Positions 38,428 through 47,003 of a stretch of 64,000 nt of DNA are shown here, piece after piece. This stretch comes from Novosphingobium chloroacetimidivorans (GTDB lineage: Bacteria; Pseudomonadota; Alphaproteobacteria; Sphingomonadales; Sphingomonadaceae), in the NCBI RefSeq assembly GCF_014204535.1, contig NZ_JACHLR010000009.1, positions 1-64,000 on the forward strand, read 5' to 3'. Below the pieces are notes generated by a model. That model was not told the DNA's origin and ran no database searches. It worked only from the letters and a program-made list of their open reading frames with translations. The position numbers and the translations under genes were made by a program. The number at the start of each line of letters is the position of its first letter. The stretch's first letter is position 1.

Positions 38428-39379
38428 GGTCTTCCAGTTCGATGCGGGCAGCTGCCAGTGCTACGCGCGCAAGCCTCTCCCGATCATTGGCTTCGCACAT
38501 GACTGTTCCCGTTATCGTGACCGAAAGGCCAAGCGCGCGCAACCCCTCTGCGTCGCCCGCGTCGGCTTCGTCGATGATCAGGTGGTCGGCCAAGCCGCTG
38601 TAATGCCGGGCGATGGCCAGGTTGTTCGCCTCCGCGCCCAGTTCGGCCAGCAGCTTCCCGAGCGGCCCTTTCAGCGCCTTGCCGCCGACCAGCGGCGACA
38701 CCACGACCAGCGGCACCGAGCGGTTCCGCAAGGCCTCGCGAACCCCGTCAACCGCCAGGATCGGGTCGACGCTAAGGTAGGGATTGGAGGGGCAGACGAT
38801 CACCGCGGCTAGGTCCGGCCGGGCCAGCGCAGCGGCCAGCGGGCGCGAGGGCCGCGCACCCGGGACGCCGTCGAAGCGGATCGCGCGGGCGACCGGACGA
38901 CACTGCTCGCGCACGAAGTAGTGCTGGAAGTCCAGGATGCCGTCTGCCGTGACCACTTGCGTGCGGACTGGATCGTCGCTCATCGGAACGATCGCGTGCG
39001 CGATGCCGAGCCCCTGCGTAAGCCGCGTGGTGACCTGAGACAGCGTCTCGCCCGCACGCAGCCGCCAAGATCGGGCCAGATGCATGCCGAGATCGCGATC
39101 GCCGAGGTTGAACCAGTCCTCCTCGCCCAGTGCGCGCAGCATCGCCATGGCCTGCCACGTCTCGCCCGCGACCCCCCAGCCGCGCTCCGTGTCGTTGAGA
39201 CCGGCCATGGCATACGTCACCGAGTCGATGTCCGGGCAGATGGTGAGGCCCAGGTGTTCGAAGTCGTCGCCCGTGTTGACGGCGATGGTCAGGTCCTCGG
39301 GCGAGAGCACGGCCGCCAGGCCCGCCGCCAGCTTTGCGCCGCCCACGCCGCCGGACAGTGCCAGGACGTGGCCGCTCAT
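38414..39379 (-). CDS. cofD: CofD/FbiA, 2-phospho-L-lactate transferase
   Basis: 321 residues. CofD joins the phospho-lactyl (or phospho-enolpyruvyl) part to Fo, giving F420-0 or its dehydro form. LALSGGVGGAKLAAGL at the N-terminus, NTGDDFEHLGLTICPDIDS, WFNLGDRDL, and VICPSNPYLSVDPIL are the family motifs. The length is normal. It overlaps cofE upstream by 4 nt (ATGA) and fbiC downstream by 14 nt, so the three are translated as one unit. Confidence 0.96.
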   Translation of the reverse strand: MSGHVLALSGGVGGAKLAAGLAAVLSPEDLTIAVNTGDDFEHLGLTICPDIDSVTYAMAGLNDTERGWGVAGETWQAMAMLRALGEEDWFNLGDRDLGMHLARSWRLRAGETLSQVTTRLTQGLGIAHAIVPMSDDPVRTQVVTADGILDFQHYFVREQCRPVARAIRFDGVPGARPSRPLAAALARPDLAAVIVCPSNPYLSVDPILAVDGVREALRNRSVPLVVVSPLVGGKALKGPLGKLLAELGAEANNLAIARHYSGLADHLIIDEADAGDAEGLRALGLSVTITGTVMCEANDRERLARVALAAARIELEDHGAR

Positions 39380-40149
39380 CGGAACATGTCCTGCGCGATC
39401 GGTCGCAGTCCGCTGGCCGCGCCCGGGCCGTCATCTTCGCCGACCCACGCGCCACACCCCCGCACCAGCGCCGCGGGCGTGCCCTCGTCGCTTTCACCCA
39501 TCGCCAGCGCGGCGATCGCGGCAATCGAATCCGCCACTGCGATCTGCGTCGCCTGCAAGGTGCGGCCGAACAGGTCGACGCCGGTGCCGCGCCTGTCCTC
39601 GACCACGGTGAGCCCGGCGCAGCCGATCGCCGTCCCCACCGTGCCCACCCGCCAGGCCCGGCCCATGCTGTCGGCGATCACCACGGCGGGCCGCACGCCG
39701 GTCAGCGCGGCGATCTCGGCTCGCAGGGCGCGGGCGGACGCATCGGGGTCGACCGGCCAGAGCAGCACGGTGCCGCTATCCCCGCCGTCCACGTTCGAGG
39801 CGTCGATCCCGGCGTTCGCCAGAACGTGCCCGGTACGGTGGCGGGCAACGATCGCGACGGGCGTGGTGCGCAGCAGTTCCGTGCTCTCATCCAGGATGAG
39901 CTGCACCATCTCGGGCTCTCGCCCCGTCTCCGCAGCGATCCGGCGGGCCTCCTCGCCCACCTCGACCGTCGACAATGCGACGAGCCGCCCCTCGCGCTTC
40001 GAAACGATCTTCTGGGCAACGACCACGATATCGCCGGACGCCAGCACTTCGCCGGCGCGATCAATCGCCGCGCAGACCTCTCGTGCGACGTCTGTGCCGG
40101 CTGCGAAAAGCGGCATGCCGTGCAGGGAAATGGCGCGGATCGCAGTCAC
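39376..40149 (-). CDS. cofE: CofE, F420-0:gamma-glutamyl ligase
   Basis: 257 residues. CofE adds glutamates to F420-0 with GTP. VVVAQKIVSKREGR, ILDESTELLR, SNVDGG and ADSMGRAWRVGTVGTAIG are typical. It is the single-domain form: the C-terminal FMN-binding domain of mycobacterial FbiB (about 450 residues), which reduces dehydro-F420-0, is absent. That bears on which three-carbon precursor this organism uses. It is first gene of the leftward unit and divergent from the F420 reductase gene. Confidence 0.95.
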   Translation of the reverse strand: MTAIRAISLHGMPLFAAGTDVAREVCAAIDRAGEVLASGDIVVVAQKIVSKREGRLVALSTVEVGEEARRIAAETGREPEMVQLILDESTELLRTTPVAIVARHRTGHVLANAGIDASNVDGGDSGTVLLWPVDPDASARALRAEIAALTGVRPAVVIADSMGRAWRVGTVGTAIGCAGLTVVEDRRGTGVDLFGRTLQATQIAVADSIAAIAALAMGESDEGTPAALVRGCGAWVGEDDGPGAASGLRPIAQDMFR

Positions 40150-40283
40150 CGGGCCCGCCTTGGCTGAGGATGTCCCGATTGCATCGATGCTCCCAAACGT
40201 GGACTATTCGTTGGCATCGCCAAGCCGCTATCGGCAATGCCCATGGCCGCGCAACAGGCAAATGGACGGGAGACGGACGAGAC
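40150..40283. promoter_or_regulatory. Divergent promoter region of the F420 locus
   Basis: These 134 nt separate cofE (left) and the F420:NADP reductase gene (right), so they must drive both arms. A short inverted pair TTGGCATCGCCAAG lies near 40210-40225. No known operator was recognised. Confidence 0.45.
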
Positions 40284-40934
40284 ATGGCATCCATCGCGGT
40301 AATCGGGGGAACCGGCGCCCTCGGCAAGGGCATCGCGCGCAGGCTGGTCAAGGCCGGGCACGAGGTGACGATCGGCTCCCGCTCTGCCGAGAAGGCGCAA
40401 GCCACGGCGCAAGAACTGGGCGCGGCCGGTTTTGCCGCCAATGCCGAGGCAGCGCAGGGCAAGGACGTGGTCATCGTCACCGTGCCGCACGCCTCACAGG
40501 GCGACACCCTGGCGCAGATCCGGCCGCACGTCGGCAACGCGATCGTAGTCGACACCACCGTTCCGCTGGTGCCGCCCAAGGTCATGCGCGTGCAGCTTCC
40601 CGCCGAGGGCAGCGCGGCGCAGCAGGCGCAGGCACACCTGGGCGCCGACGTGCGACTGGTGACCGCGTTCCACAACGTCTCGGCCCACCATCTCGACAGC
40701 GATCATGCGATCGAGTGCGATGTGCTCGTGTTCTCCGACGACGTCGAGGCGCGCAAGACGATCGTCGACCTGTGCCCGGGCATGGGCCTGCGCGGGCTTG
40801 CGGGTGGAGCCCTGGCGAACTCGGCCGCGGCCGAGGCGCTGACTTCGATCCTGATCTACATGAACAAGACCTACAAGGCCGACGGCGCCGGCATCCGCTT
40901 CACCAACCTGACGGAGGCTCCGGCGATCCCGTGA
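40284..40934 (+). CDS. npdG: F420:NADP oxidoreductase (NPDR/NpdG/Fno)
   Basis: 216 residues. The enzyme moves hydride between NADPH and F420. The Rossmann motif is VIGGTGALGKGIARRL, followed by GSRSAEKA to bind the NADP phosphate. VTVPHASQ, VVDTTVPL and TAFHNVSAHHL are family marks. The ATG at 40284 is set by GGGAGACGG upstream; the frame is open far earlier but that part overlaps cofE. It ends in GTGA with cofC. In the cell it would supply reduced F420 to the LLM oxidoreductase encoded downstream. Confidence 0.93.
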   Translation: MASIAVIGGTGALGKGIARRLVKAGHEVTIGSRSAEKAQATAQELGAAGFAANAEAAQGKDVVIVTVPHASQGDTLAQIRPHVGNAIVVDTTVPLVPPKVMRVQLPAEGSAAQQAQAHLGADVRLVTAFHNVSAHHLDSDHAIECDVLVFSDDVEARKTIVDLCPGMGLRGLAGGALANSAAAEALTSILIYMNKTYKADGAGIRFTNLTEAPAIP

Positions 40935-41611
40935 CGCCGTCGGCGCCTCTCTGCTGGGCGGTCATCGCGGTCAAGGCACCGGGAGAGGGGAAGACGCGCC
41001 TCGCCGGCGTGCTGGATGCCAGCGCGCGCGAGCGGCTGGTCACGGCGATGCTGAAGCGAGTAGTGGACGCGGCGCAGGGCTGCCACGCGGTGGAGCGAGT
41101 GTGCCTGGTAGGGCCCTCGAACCACGGGCTGGCGGTCACCTTGCTGAACGATGAGGGCGCCGGCTTGAACGAGGCGTTGTCGTCGGCGACGCAGCAACTG
41201 CAAGGCGCGTACGGCAGCGACGAAGCTGTCGGCGAAAGCGCGCGAGATGGCGCAACCGATCCTGTATCAAGTCCGGGACGACGTTGGCCGGCACCGCAGC
41301 GCGTGATCGTGCTCGCAGGAGATCTGCCGCAGGTCGATGCGGCCGATCTCGCCATGCTCGCCGACGTGCCGGACGATGCCATCGCGATTGCCCCCGATCG
41401 CCATGGCACCGGCACCAATGCGCTGTCGCTGCCCGCTTCCGCGATCGCCGATTTTGCCTTTCGGTTCGGCACCGGCAGCTTCGCCGCGCACCGTGGCGAG
41501 GCCTGGCGGCTTGGATACAAGGCGAACGTCCAGCTCAGCGCCGGGCTGGAGAAAGATATAGACGAGCCGGCAGACTTGCCGGATGCGATCGACTGCCTGG
41601 AAGAAGCATAG
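40931..41611 (+). CDS. cofC: CofC/FbiD, 2-phospho-L-lactate (or PEP) guanylyltransferase
   Basis: 226 residues from a GTG start overlapping the previous stop by 4 nt. CofC activates the three-carbon phospho-acid with GTP for CofD. AVIAVKAPGEGKTRLAGVL is the nucleotide motif, GLNEAL lies at 78-83, then VIVLAGDLPQ and APDRHGTGTNAL. Between GLNEAL and VIVLAGDLP there are about 25 extra residues (92-121). They include a stretch coded by a decayed 29-nt palindromic repeat at 41255-41283. The catalytic segments flank it unharmed, so the protein is probably active. Confidence 0.93.
   Translation: MTPSAPLCWAVIAVKAPGEGKTRLAGVLDASARERLVTAMLKRVVDAAQGCHAVERVCLVGPSNHGLAVTLLNDEGAGLNEALSSATQQLQGAYGSDEAVGESARDGATDPVSSPGRRWPAPQRVIVLAGDLPQVDAADLAMLADVPDDAIAIAPDRHGTGTNALSLPASAIADFAFRFGTGSFAAHRGEAWRLGYKANVQLSAGLEKDIDEPADLPDAIDCLEEA
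41255..41283. repeat. Decayed 29-nt palindromic repeat inside cofC
   Basis: It matches the consensus of the intergenic family at 24 of 29 positions, counted by eye, including the full right arm GTCCGGGACGACG-type end. It keeps the reading frame of cofC and codes for about residues 109-118 (TDPVSSPGRR). Confidence 0.5.
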
Positions 41612-41630
41612 CCAAGAGCCGAGGGAGAGA

Positions 41631-42488
41631 ATGGATACAAACGACATCAAGCTCACTGGCATGGCCGCATTCGTCACCGGCGGCGGTGGCGGCATCGGAC
41701 GGGCCTCGGCGCTGTGCCTTGCCGACATGGGCGCGGACGTCGCCGTGGTCGACATCATTCCAGAGCGCTGCGAGCAGATGGTCGCAGAGATCGAGCGCCG
41801 CGGCGGCAAGGCCCTGGGATTGCCGGTCAACGTCATGGAAGTCGGCCCGCTGCAGGATGCGGTCGCCCGCGCCGCGGACGCATTCGGCCGCATGGACGTG
41901 CTGGTCAACAATGCAGGCGGCGTCACCCGCCGGCCGTTCCTCGACCTGCAGGAGAAGAACTGGCGCCGGCACATCGATCTCAACCTGATCAGCAACCTTG
42001 CCGCCACGCAAGCCGCGGTGCCGGTGATGATCCGGGGTGGGCGCGGCGGGTCGGTGATCAACGTCAGCAGCATCGAAGGCTCGCGTGCGGCGCCGGGCTA
42101 CGCCGTCTATGCAGCGTGCAAGGCCGGCATCAACAACCTGACGCGCACGCTCGCGCTCGAGTTCGCCGAGCATGGCATCCGCGTCAACACGATCGCGCCC
42201 GACTTCACCCGCACTTCGGGCACCAATGGCCAGTTTACCGGCCCCATCGACGAGAGCCAGTGGCCCCCGCTCAGCGAGTCCGCACTCGACTCGATCCGCC
42301 GCCGCATCCCGCTCGGGCGCACCGGGCTGGAGGAGGAGTGCGGCAAGGTGGTCGCGTTCCTCGCCTCCTCGCTCGCCAGCTATGTCACCGGCACGATCAT
42401 CCCGGTCGACGGCGGCTCCTGGGCCTCGAGCGGGTGGGTGCGCAACGCCAACGAAGACTGGGTGCTGCCACCGGAAATCGCGCGCTGA
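41631..42488 (+). CDS. Short-chain dehydrogenase/reductase in the F420 locus
   Basis: 285 residues of a classical SDR. TGGGGGIG (16-23) binds NAD(P), NNAGG is at 93-97, and Ser147, Tyr160 and Lys164 form the catalytic set. GTIIPVDGGSWASSGW is near the end. The ATG at 41631 has GAGGGAGAG directly upstream. It follows cofC by 19 nt and precedes the LLM oxidoreductase by 28 nt, so it belongs to the operon. It probably oxidises or reduces an alcohol or ketone in the same pathway, using NAD(P) rather than F420. Confidence 0.9.
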   Translation: MDTNDIKLTGMAAFVTGGGGGIGRASALCLADMGADVAVVDIIPERCEQMVAEIERRGGKALGLPVNVMEVGPLQDAVARAADAFGRMDVLVNNAGGVTRRPFLDLQEKNWRRHIDLNLISNLAATQAAVPVMIRGGRGGSVINVSSIEGSRAAPGYAVYAACKAGINNLTRTLALEFAEHGIRVNTIAPDFTRTSGTNGQFTGPIDESQWPPLSESALDSIRRRIPLGRTGLEEECGKVVAFLASSLASYVTGTIIPVDGGSWASSGWVRNANEDWVLPPEIAR

Positions 42489-42516
42489 CCCTTACGCCAT
42501 CATCAGGAACCCACTC

Positions 42517-43437
42517 ATGACCTTCACTCTCAGCACCACCCTGCCCTTCGACCACATCCAGCATCCCGACGAATTCGTGTCGATGGATGCGGTGCACCAG
42601 TGCGCGAAGGCGATCGAGCAGGCCGGCTTCTACGCCGGCACCGTCACCGACCATCCAGTGCCATCGGCACGCTGGCTCGACAGCGCCGGCCACTATGCGC
42701 AGGACCCCTTCGTCATGCTCTCGATGGTCGGCGCGGTGACGACCACGCTGCGGCTGCAGACCAACATCCTGGTGCTGCCCTATCGCAATCCCTTCATCAC
42801 CGCGCGCATGGTCTCCTCGCTGGACCGCTTCACCAACGGCCGCGTGATCCTGGGGCTCGGCGCCGGATACCTGAAGGCCGAGTACAAGGCGCTCGGCGTG
42901 GAGTTCGACAACCGCAACGACCTGATGGACGAGTACATGCGAGCCATGAAGCTCGCCTGGACCGGGGAAGACTTCGAGTTCGAGGGCACCGGCTACAAGG
43001 CTCTCGGCAATCGCATGCTGCCCACCCCCGTGCAGACGCCGCACCCGCCGCTGCTGGTAGGCGGCAACTCAAAGCGCGCGCTGCGTCGCGCCGTCGAACT
43101 GGGCGATGCGTGGCACCCGTTCTTCGTCCCCAAGCAGGTGACCGACACCGCGCGCACCGCGAACCTGTCGGAGGACCAGGACATCGTCGACGCCATCGCC
43201 TACATGGCCGAGCACGCCGCAAAGATCGGGCGCGAAACGCCGCCCAAGGTCATCGCCTCGTCCACGTTCACGCTCCAGGGTAATTGGAGCGCACAGGAAG
43301 CGCTCGACCACTACGCGCAGCTGAAATCGCTCGGAGTCGATGGCTCGGGCGCCAGTATCTACACCGACAATCGCACCGAATATTGCGAGCAGGCGCTGAG
43401 GTTCGGCGAGGACGTAATCGCCAAAATCGACTTCTGA
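42517..43437 (+). CDS. LLM-class oxidoreductase, F420-dependent type (TIGR03619-like)
   Basis: 306 residues of the luciferase-like fold. FYAGTVTDHPVP, TTTLRLQTNILVLPYRNPF, ARMVSSLDRFTNGRVILGLG, AGYLKAEYKALG, and TPHPPLLVGGNSKRALRRA are typical of the F420-dependent branch annotated TIGR03619, rather than of FMN monooxygenases. Location directly after the F420 reductase, cofC and SDR genes supports F420 as cofactor. It would transfer hydride from F420H2 to, or to F420 from, an unknown substrate. The start has AGGAAC about 12 nt upstream. Confidence 0.9.
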   Translation: MTFTLSTTLPFDHIQHPDEFVSMDAVHQCAKAIEQAGFYAGTVTDHPVPSARWLDSAGHYAQDPFVMLSMVGAVTTTLRLQTNILVLPYRNPFITARMVSSLDRFTNGRVILGLGAGYLKAEYKALGVEFDNRNDLMDEYMRAMKLAWTGEDFEFEGTGYKALGNRMLPTPVQTPHPPLLVGGNSKRALRRAVELGDAWHPFFVPKQVTDTARTANLSEDQDIVDAIAYMAEHAAKIGRETPPKVIASSTFTLQGNWSAQEALDHYAQLKSLGVDGSGASIYTDNRTEYCEQALRFGEDVIAKIDF

Positions 43438-43501
43438 TCGGACGTGTGTCTATCACCGGCAAGCGGATAACAAGCACGCAGCGCCACGAGGGGGTGTCGG
43501 G

Positions 43502-44758
43502 ATGGAACAGGCGCTGACGGCACGGACCGAGTGGAAACGATCGTGGCCGACCGTGCTTGCGGCCATGATCGGCATGTCGTTCTATTCGGTGATCACCTTC
43601 TCGCTGAGCACCTTCATGGGGCCGCTGGAGCGTGAGTTTGGCTGGAGCCGCACCGCGCTGTCTTCCGGACTGACGATCTTCGCCGGCATTTCGATGCTCG
43701 GTGGCCCATTCGTCGGTGCGCTGCTGGACCGCTTGGGAACGCGCAAGATCGCCATTGCCGGCCTGGCGCTGTGCGGCTGTATCTTCGCCGCCTTCGGCAC
43801 GCTGACCGGTGCGCTCTGGCAGTGGATCACGCTCTACGTCGCCTATGGCCTGTGCGCGTTGCTGTTCAAGTCGACGGTGTGGAGCGCGGGCATCTCCAGT
43901 GTGTTCACCCAGGGCCGCAGCCTGGCGCTGGCGGTGATGCTCAGCGGATCGGCGATCGGGCAGACGCTAGCACCGATGATCGCCCATGCGCTGATCGATG
44001 CCTTCGGCTGGCGCATGGCCTACGTCGCCATGGGCCTGGGCTGGGCCGGCGTGTCGCTGCTTCTGGTGGTGCCGCTCTACTTCGACGCCAAGGCGCGCAT
44101 CGCTCGCGGCCCCGCTGGAGACGGCGTCCCTGCCGCGAAGATCGTGCTACCCGGCCTGACGATCCGCGAGGCGAGCCGCGACAGCCGCGTGATCCGCATC
44201 GGCGTGGCGGCCCTGCTCGCCTCCGTGGTCGGCTCCGGCGTAACCGTCCACCTCGTGCGCATCGTCTCGGAAACGGGCATTCCGATGAACCGCGCCGTGG
44301 AGATCGCGGCCCTTGCCGGAGTGGCGGGGCTGGTCGGCAAGCTCGCGGTCGGCTGGCTGCTCGACAAGGTGCAGGGCAGCGTGCTGCCATTCTCCGGCTT
44401 CGCCATCGGAGCTTTCGGTCACTTCCTGCTGATCGGCTTGTTCGAGGGGATCGCGCCCAAGATCGTCGGCGTCATGTGCGTCGGCTTCGCCGGCGGCGCG
44501 GGGCTCCAGATCGCGACGTATCTCGCCAGCCGTTATGCCGGGATGCGCAACTTCGGCGCCATCCTCGGCACGATCAGCTCGGCGATGATGGCCGGCACCG
44601 CGCTCGGCCCTCTCTTCGCCGGCATGGTCCACGATGCGACCGGCAGCTACGACATGCTGGAGTCGATCGCCGCACCGGTCATGCTGCTGGCCGCGTTCCT
44701 GTTCGTCGGGCTCGGCCCCTACCCGGTGTTCCGGAACCCGGAGGACCAGGTCGCCTGA
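43502..44758 (+). CDS. MFS transporter closing the F420 operon
   Basis: 418 residues with about twelve helices. EFGWSRTALSSG, DRLGTRKIAIAG, LSGSAIGQTLAPM and DAFGWRMAYVAMGLGW are recognisable. It is a paralogue of the MFS protein at 1636-2910. It is the last gene of the rightward operon and could carry the substrate or product of the SDR/LLM pair. The stop at 44758 directly abuts the stop of the convergent thiE gene, so the two transcripts meet with no spacer. Confidence 0.88.
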   Translation: MEQALTARTEWKRSWPTVLAAMIGMSFYSVITFSLSTFMGPLEREFGWSRTALSSGLTIFAGISMLGGPFVGALLDRLGTRKIAIAGLALCGCIFAAFGTLTGALWQWITLYVAYGLCALLFKSTVWSAGISSVFTQGRSLALAVMLSGSAIGQTLAPMIAHALIDAFGWRMAYVAMGLGWAGVSLLLVVPLYFDAKARIARGPAGDGVPAAKIVLPGLTIREASRDSRVIRIGVAALLASVVGSGVTVHLVRIVSETGIPMNRAVEIAALAGVAGLVGKLAVGWLLDKVQGSVLPFSGFAIGAFGHFLLIGLFEGIAPKIVGVMCVGFAGGAGLQIATYLASRYAGMRNFGAILGTISSAMMAGTALGPLFAGMVHDATGSYDMLESIAAPVMLLAAFLFVGLGPYPVFRNPEDQVA

Positions 44759-45403
44759 TCAGGCGCGCGCTGCTCCGATGGCCTCGTGGAAGGCCCTGAC
44801 TGCCACGGCCTCGTCTCCGTTCCACACCGCGCCACTAACCGCCAGGAAGTCCGCGCCCGCCCTCACCAGCGGCGCGCAATTCGCGGGCGTGATGCCGCCG
44901 ATCGCGACGCAGGGCAGTTCGAACACAGCTTGCCACCATTCGAGCAGGTCGAGGCCGGCGGTGTGCTTCACGTCCTTGGTTGTCGTCGGATAGAAAGCGC
45001 CGAAAGCGACGTAGTCGGCGCCCAGATCGCCCGCCTCCATCGCCATGTGCCGGCTGTCGTGGCACGTCACGCCGATCTGGGCGTCACGGCCGAGTTCCTG
45101 GCGCGCTTCGACCGGGTCGCCGTCGTCCTGGCCCAGATGGACGCCATCGGCGCCGAGGCGCTTGGCGAGGCTGATCGAATCGTTGACGATGAAGGTCACG
45201 TCACGCGCGGCACAGATCGCCTGCAGCGGCTCCGCGAGGCGCGCGGCCTCATGCTGGTCGATATCCTTGACCCGAAACTGGAATGCACTGACCGGCCCCG
45301 CATCCAACGCCCGGGCAAGCCGATCCGGAAAGCCGCCGCCGACCTCCAGTGGCGATATCAGGTAGAGGTGGCACTCGGGCGGCGGATCGTCTTTGTCGAA
45401 CAT
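44759..45403 (-). CDS. thiE: Thiamine-phosphate synthase
   Basis: 214 residues. ThiE joins the thiazole and pyrimidine phosphates to give thiamine phosphate. The TIM barrel shows FQFRVKD, FIVNDSISLAKRLGADGVHL with GQDD, IGVTCHDSRHMA, YVAFGAFYPTTTK (phosphate and substrate binding) and AIGGITPANC. The standard substitution QLRxK to QFRVK is mild. A GTG precedes the ATG at 45403; the ATG is used. No TPP riboswitch is seen upstream. Confidence 0.93.
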   Translation of the reverse strand: MFDKDDPPPECHLYLISPLEVGGGFPDRLARALDAGPVSAFQFRVKDIDQHEAARLAEPLQAICAARDVTFIVNDSISLAKRLGADGVHLGQDDGDPVEARQELGRDAQIGVTCHDSRHMAMEAGDLGADYVAFGAFYPTTTKDVKHTAGLDLLEWWQAVFELPCVAIGGITPANCAPLVRAGADFLAVSGAVWNGDEAVAVRAFHEAIGAARA

Positions 45404-45480
45404 CACCGCGCTCTAGCCCGAGCGAGCGAGCCCGCCAAGCGTTCGGCATCCATTCAGCCGGCAAACTGGACCGAGGGTGC

Positions 45481-45873
45481 ATGAGAACGAAGCTCCTTGC
45501 CGCGATGGCCCTGACCCTGACCGGCTGCGCTGCCACAGTGCCGCCATCCCCATCCGTCGGGCAAGCGGACGGGCTCACCCGCGCCGCGCTCGGGCAGACG
45601 GTCGGAGTGGGCGGCCCGAAGGTGACGCCCCTTGCGTTGCTGGAGGACAGCCGCTGTCCTGCGAACGTCCGGTGCGTGTGGGCCGGGCGCGTACGCCTGA
45701 GCGTCCGCGTGGATCTTGGCAGCGGTAGCCAGGTGCGTGAACTGACGCTAGGCGCACCCGTTCCGGTCGCGGATGGAACTCTGGAACTGGTGGAGGTGTT
45801 GCCCGAGAAGGTCGCAGGCACCATCGCACCACAGGATTACCGCTTCGGCTTCCGCTTCATGGGTGGGTTGTAG
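45481..45873 (+). CDS. Small lipoprotein, unknown function
   Basis: 130 residues. The signal peptide ends in LTLTGC with Cys16 as the likely lipidated residue. The mature part contains SRCPANVRCVWAGRVRL, with two Cys that probably pair, and a beta-rich C-terminus ending in YRFGFRFMGG. The CP..V.CVWAG pattern recurs in small uncharacterised alphaproteobacterial lipoproteins. It is divergent from thiE and convergent with tsf. Function is unknown. Confidence 0.78.
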   Translation: MRTKLLAAMALTLTGCAATVPPSPSVGQADGLTRAALGQTVGVGGPKVTPLALLEDSRCPANVRCVWAGRVRLSVRVDLGSGSQVRELTLGAPVPVADGTLELVEVLPEKVAGTIAPQDYRFGFRFMGGL

Positions 45874-45915
45874 GCGCTCCTCTCCCGGCCGGGGAGCAAC
45901 GCAACGCAAAGCAAA

Positions 45916-45943
45916 CGGGCCGGAAGCTCACGCCTCCGACCCG
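45916..45943 (-). terminator. Rho-independent terminator of the rpsB-tsf unit
   Basis: On the minus strand a 12-bp stem with two G-T pairs (arms 45932-45943 and 45916-45927, loop GTGA) is followed by TTTGCTTTGCG. It begins 30 nt past the tsf stop. Confidence 0.7.
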
Positions 45944-45973
45944 CTCGTACTACTCGCAATAATAAGCCGAAGA

Positions 45974-46894
45974 TCAGCCCTGCAGCGCGGCGACCTCGGC
46001 CGCGAAGTCGCTGACCTGCTTCTCGATGCCTTCGCCCAGCTGGAAGCGCACGAAGTCCTTCAGGACGATCTTCGTGCCCGCTTCCTTGCCGGCCTGGTCC
46101 ACGACCTGCTGGATCGGCGTCTTGTTGTCGATCACGTAGATCTGGCTGAGCAGCGCGTTCTCCTTGGCGTACTTCGCCACGGCGCCATCGACCATCTTCG
46201 CCTGCACGGCCTCGGGCTTGCCGCTCTCGGCTGCCTTCTCGGCCGCGACCTTGCGCTCGCGCTCGATCAGGTCGGCGTCGAGATCGTCGGCGTTCAGCGC
46301 CAGCGGGAATGCCGCGGCGATGTGCATCGCGATCTGCTTGCCCAGCGCCTCGAGCACTTCGACCGATGCCTCGGATTCAAGCGCGACGAGCACGCCGATC
46401 TTGCCCAGGTTCGGCGCGGCGGCGTTGTGCATGTAGGGCACGACGAGACCCTTCGACACTTCGACGGTCTTGATGCGGCGGATCTGCTGGTTCTCGCCGA
46501 TCGTGGCGACGTTGTTGGTCAGCGCATCGCCGACGGTGCCGCCGGTCGGGTAGGCTGCGGCCTTGAGAGCCTCGACGTCATCGCCCGACACGTCGAGCGC
46601 GGCCTGCGTGGCGTTACGCACGAAGTCCTGGAACTGGTCGTTCTTGGCGACGAAGTCGGTCTCGGAGTTGACTTCGACGGCCACGCCCTTGGTGCCGGTC
46701 ACGGCGACGCCGACCAGGCCCTCTGCCGCGGTGCGGCTGGACTTCTTGGCGGCAGCGGCCAGACCCTTGGAGCGCAGCGCGTCGACTGCGGCTTCGAAAT
46801 CGCCGTCCGTCTCGGTCAGCGCCTTCTTGCAGTCCATCATGCCGGCGCCGGTGCGCTCGCGCAGGTTCTTCACGTCAGCGGCGGTGTAAGCCAT
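45974..46894 (-). CDS. tsf: Translation elongation factor Ts
   Basis: 306 residues. EF-Ts recycles EF-Tu by nucleotide exchange. The N-terminal UBA-like segment ([21 protein letters not shown]), then GLVGV and [10 protein letters not shown], are the family signature. A coiled-coil region lies near 170-230. AGAGGAA precedes the ATG. It follows rpsB on the same strand by about 110 nt, the usual order in bacteria. Confidence 0.97.
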   Translation of the reverse strand: MAYTAADVKNLRERTGAGMMDCKKALTETDGDFEAAVDALRSKGLAAAAKKSSRTAAEGLVGVAVTGTKGVAVEVNSETDFVAKNDQFQDFVRNATQAALDVSGDDVEALKAAAYPTGGTVGDALTNNVATIGENQQIRRIKTVEVSKGLVVPYMHNAAAPNLGKIGVLVALESEASVEVLEALGKQIAMHIAAAFPLALNADDLDADLIERERKVAAEKAAESGKPEAVQAKMVDGAVAKYAKENALLSQIYVIDNKTPIQQVVDQAGKEAGTKIVLKDFVRFQLGEGIEKQVSDFAAEVAALQG

Positions 46895-47003
46895 CGCTCA
46901 AATTCCTCTTGCTTGAATGGGCAGGCGCGCCGGGCCCTGTGGACCCGGCGCGCGACATTTCGATGACGAAGCATCGGCTCGCGTCGGGCTTGCGCCCAAC
47001 GGC

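Noticed and set aside
36109-38502. A 797-codon open frame opposite fbiC
   Set aside because: Low-complexity Arg/Gln/Ala-rich translation without domains; fbiC has both radical-SAM clusters on the other strand.
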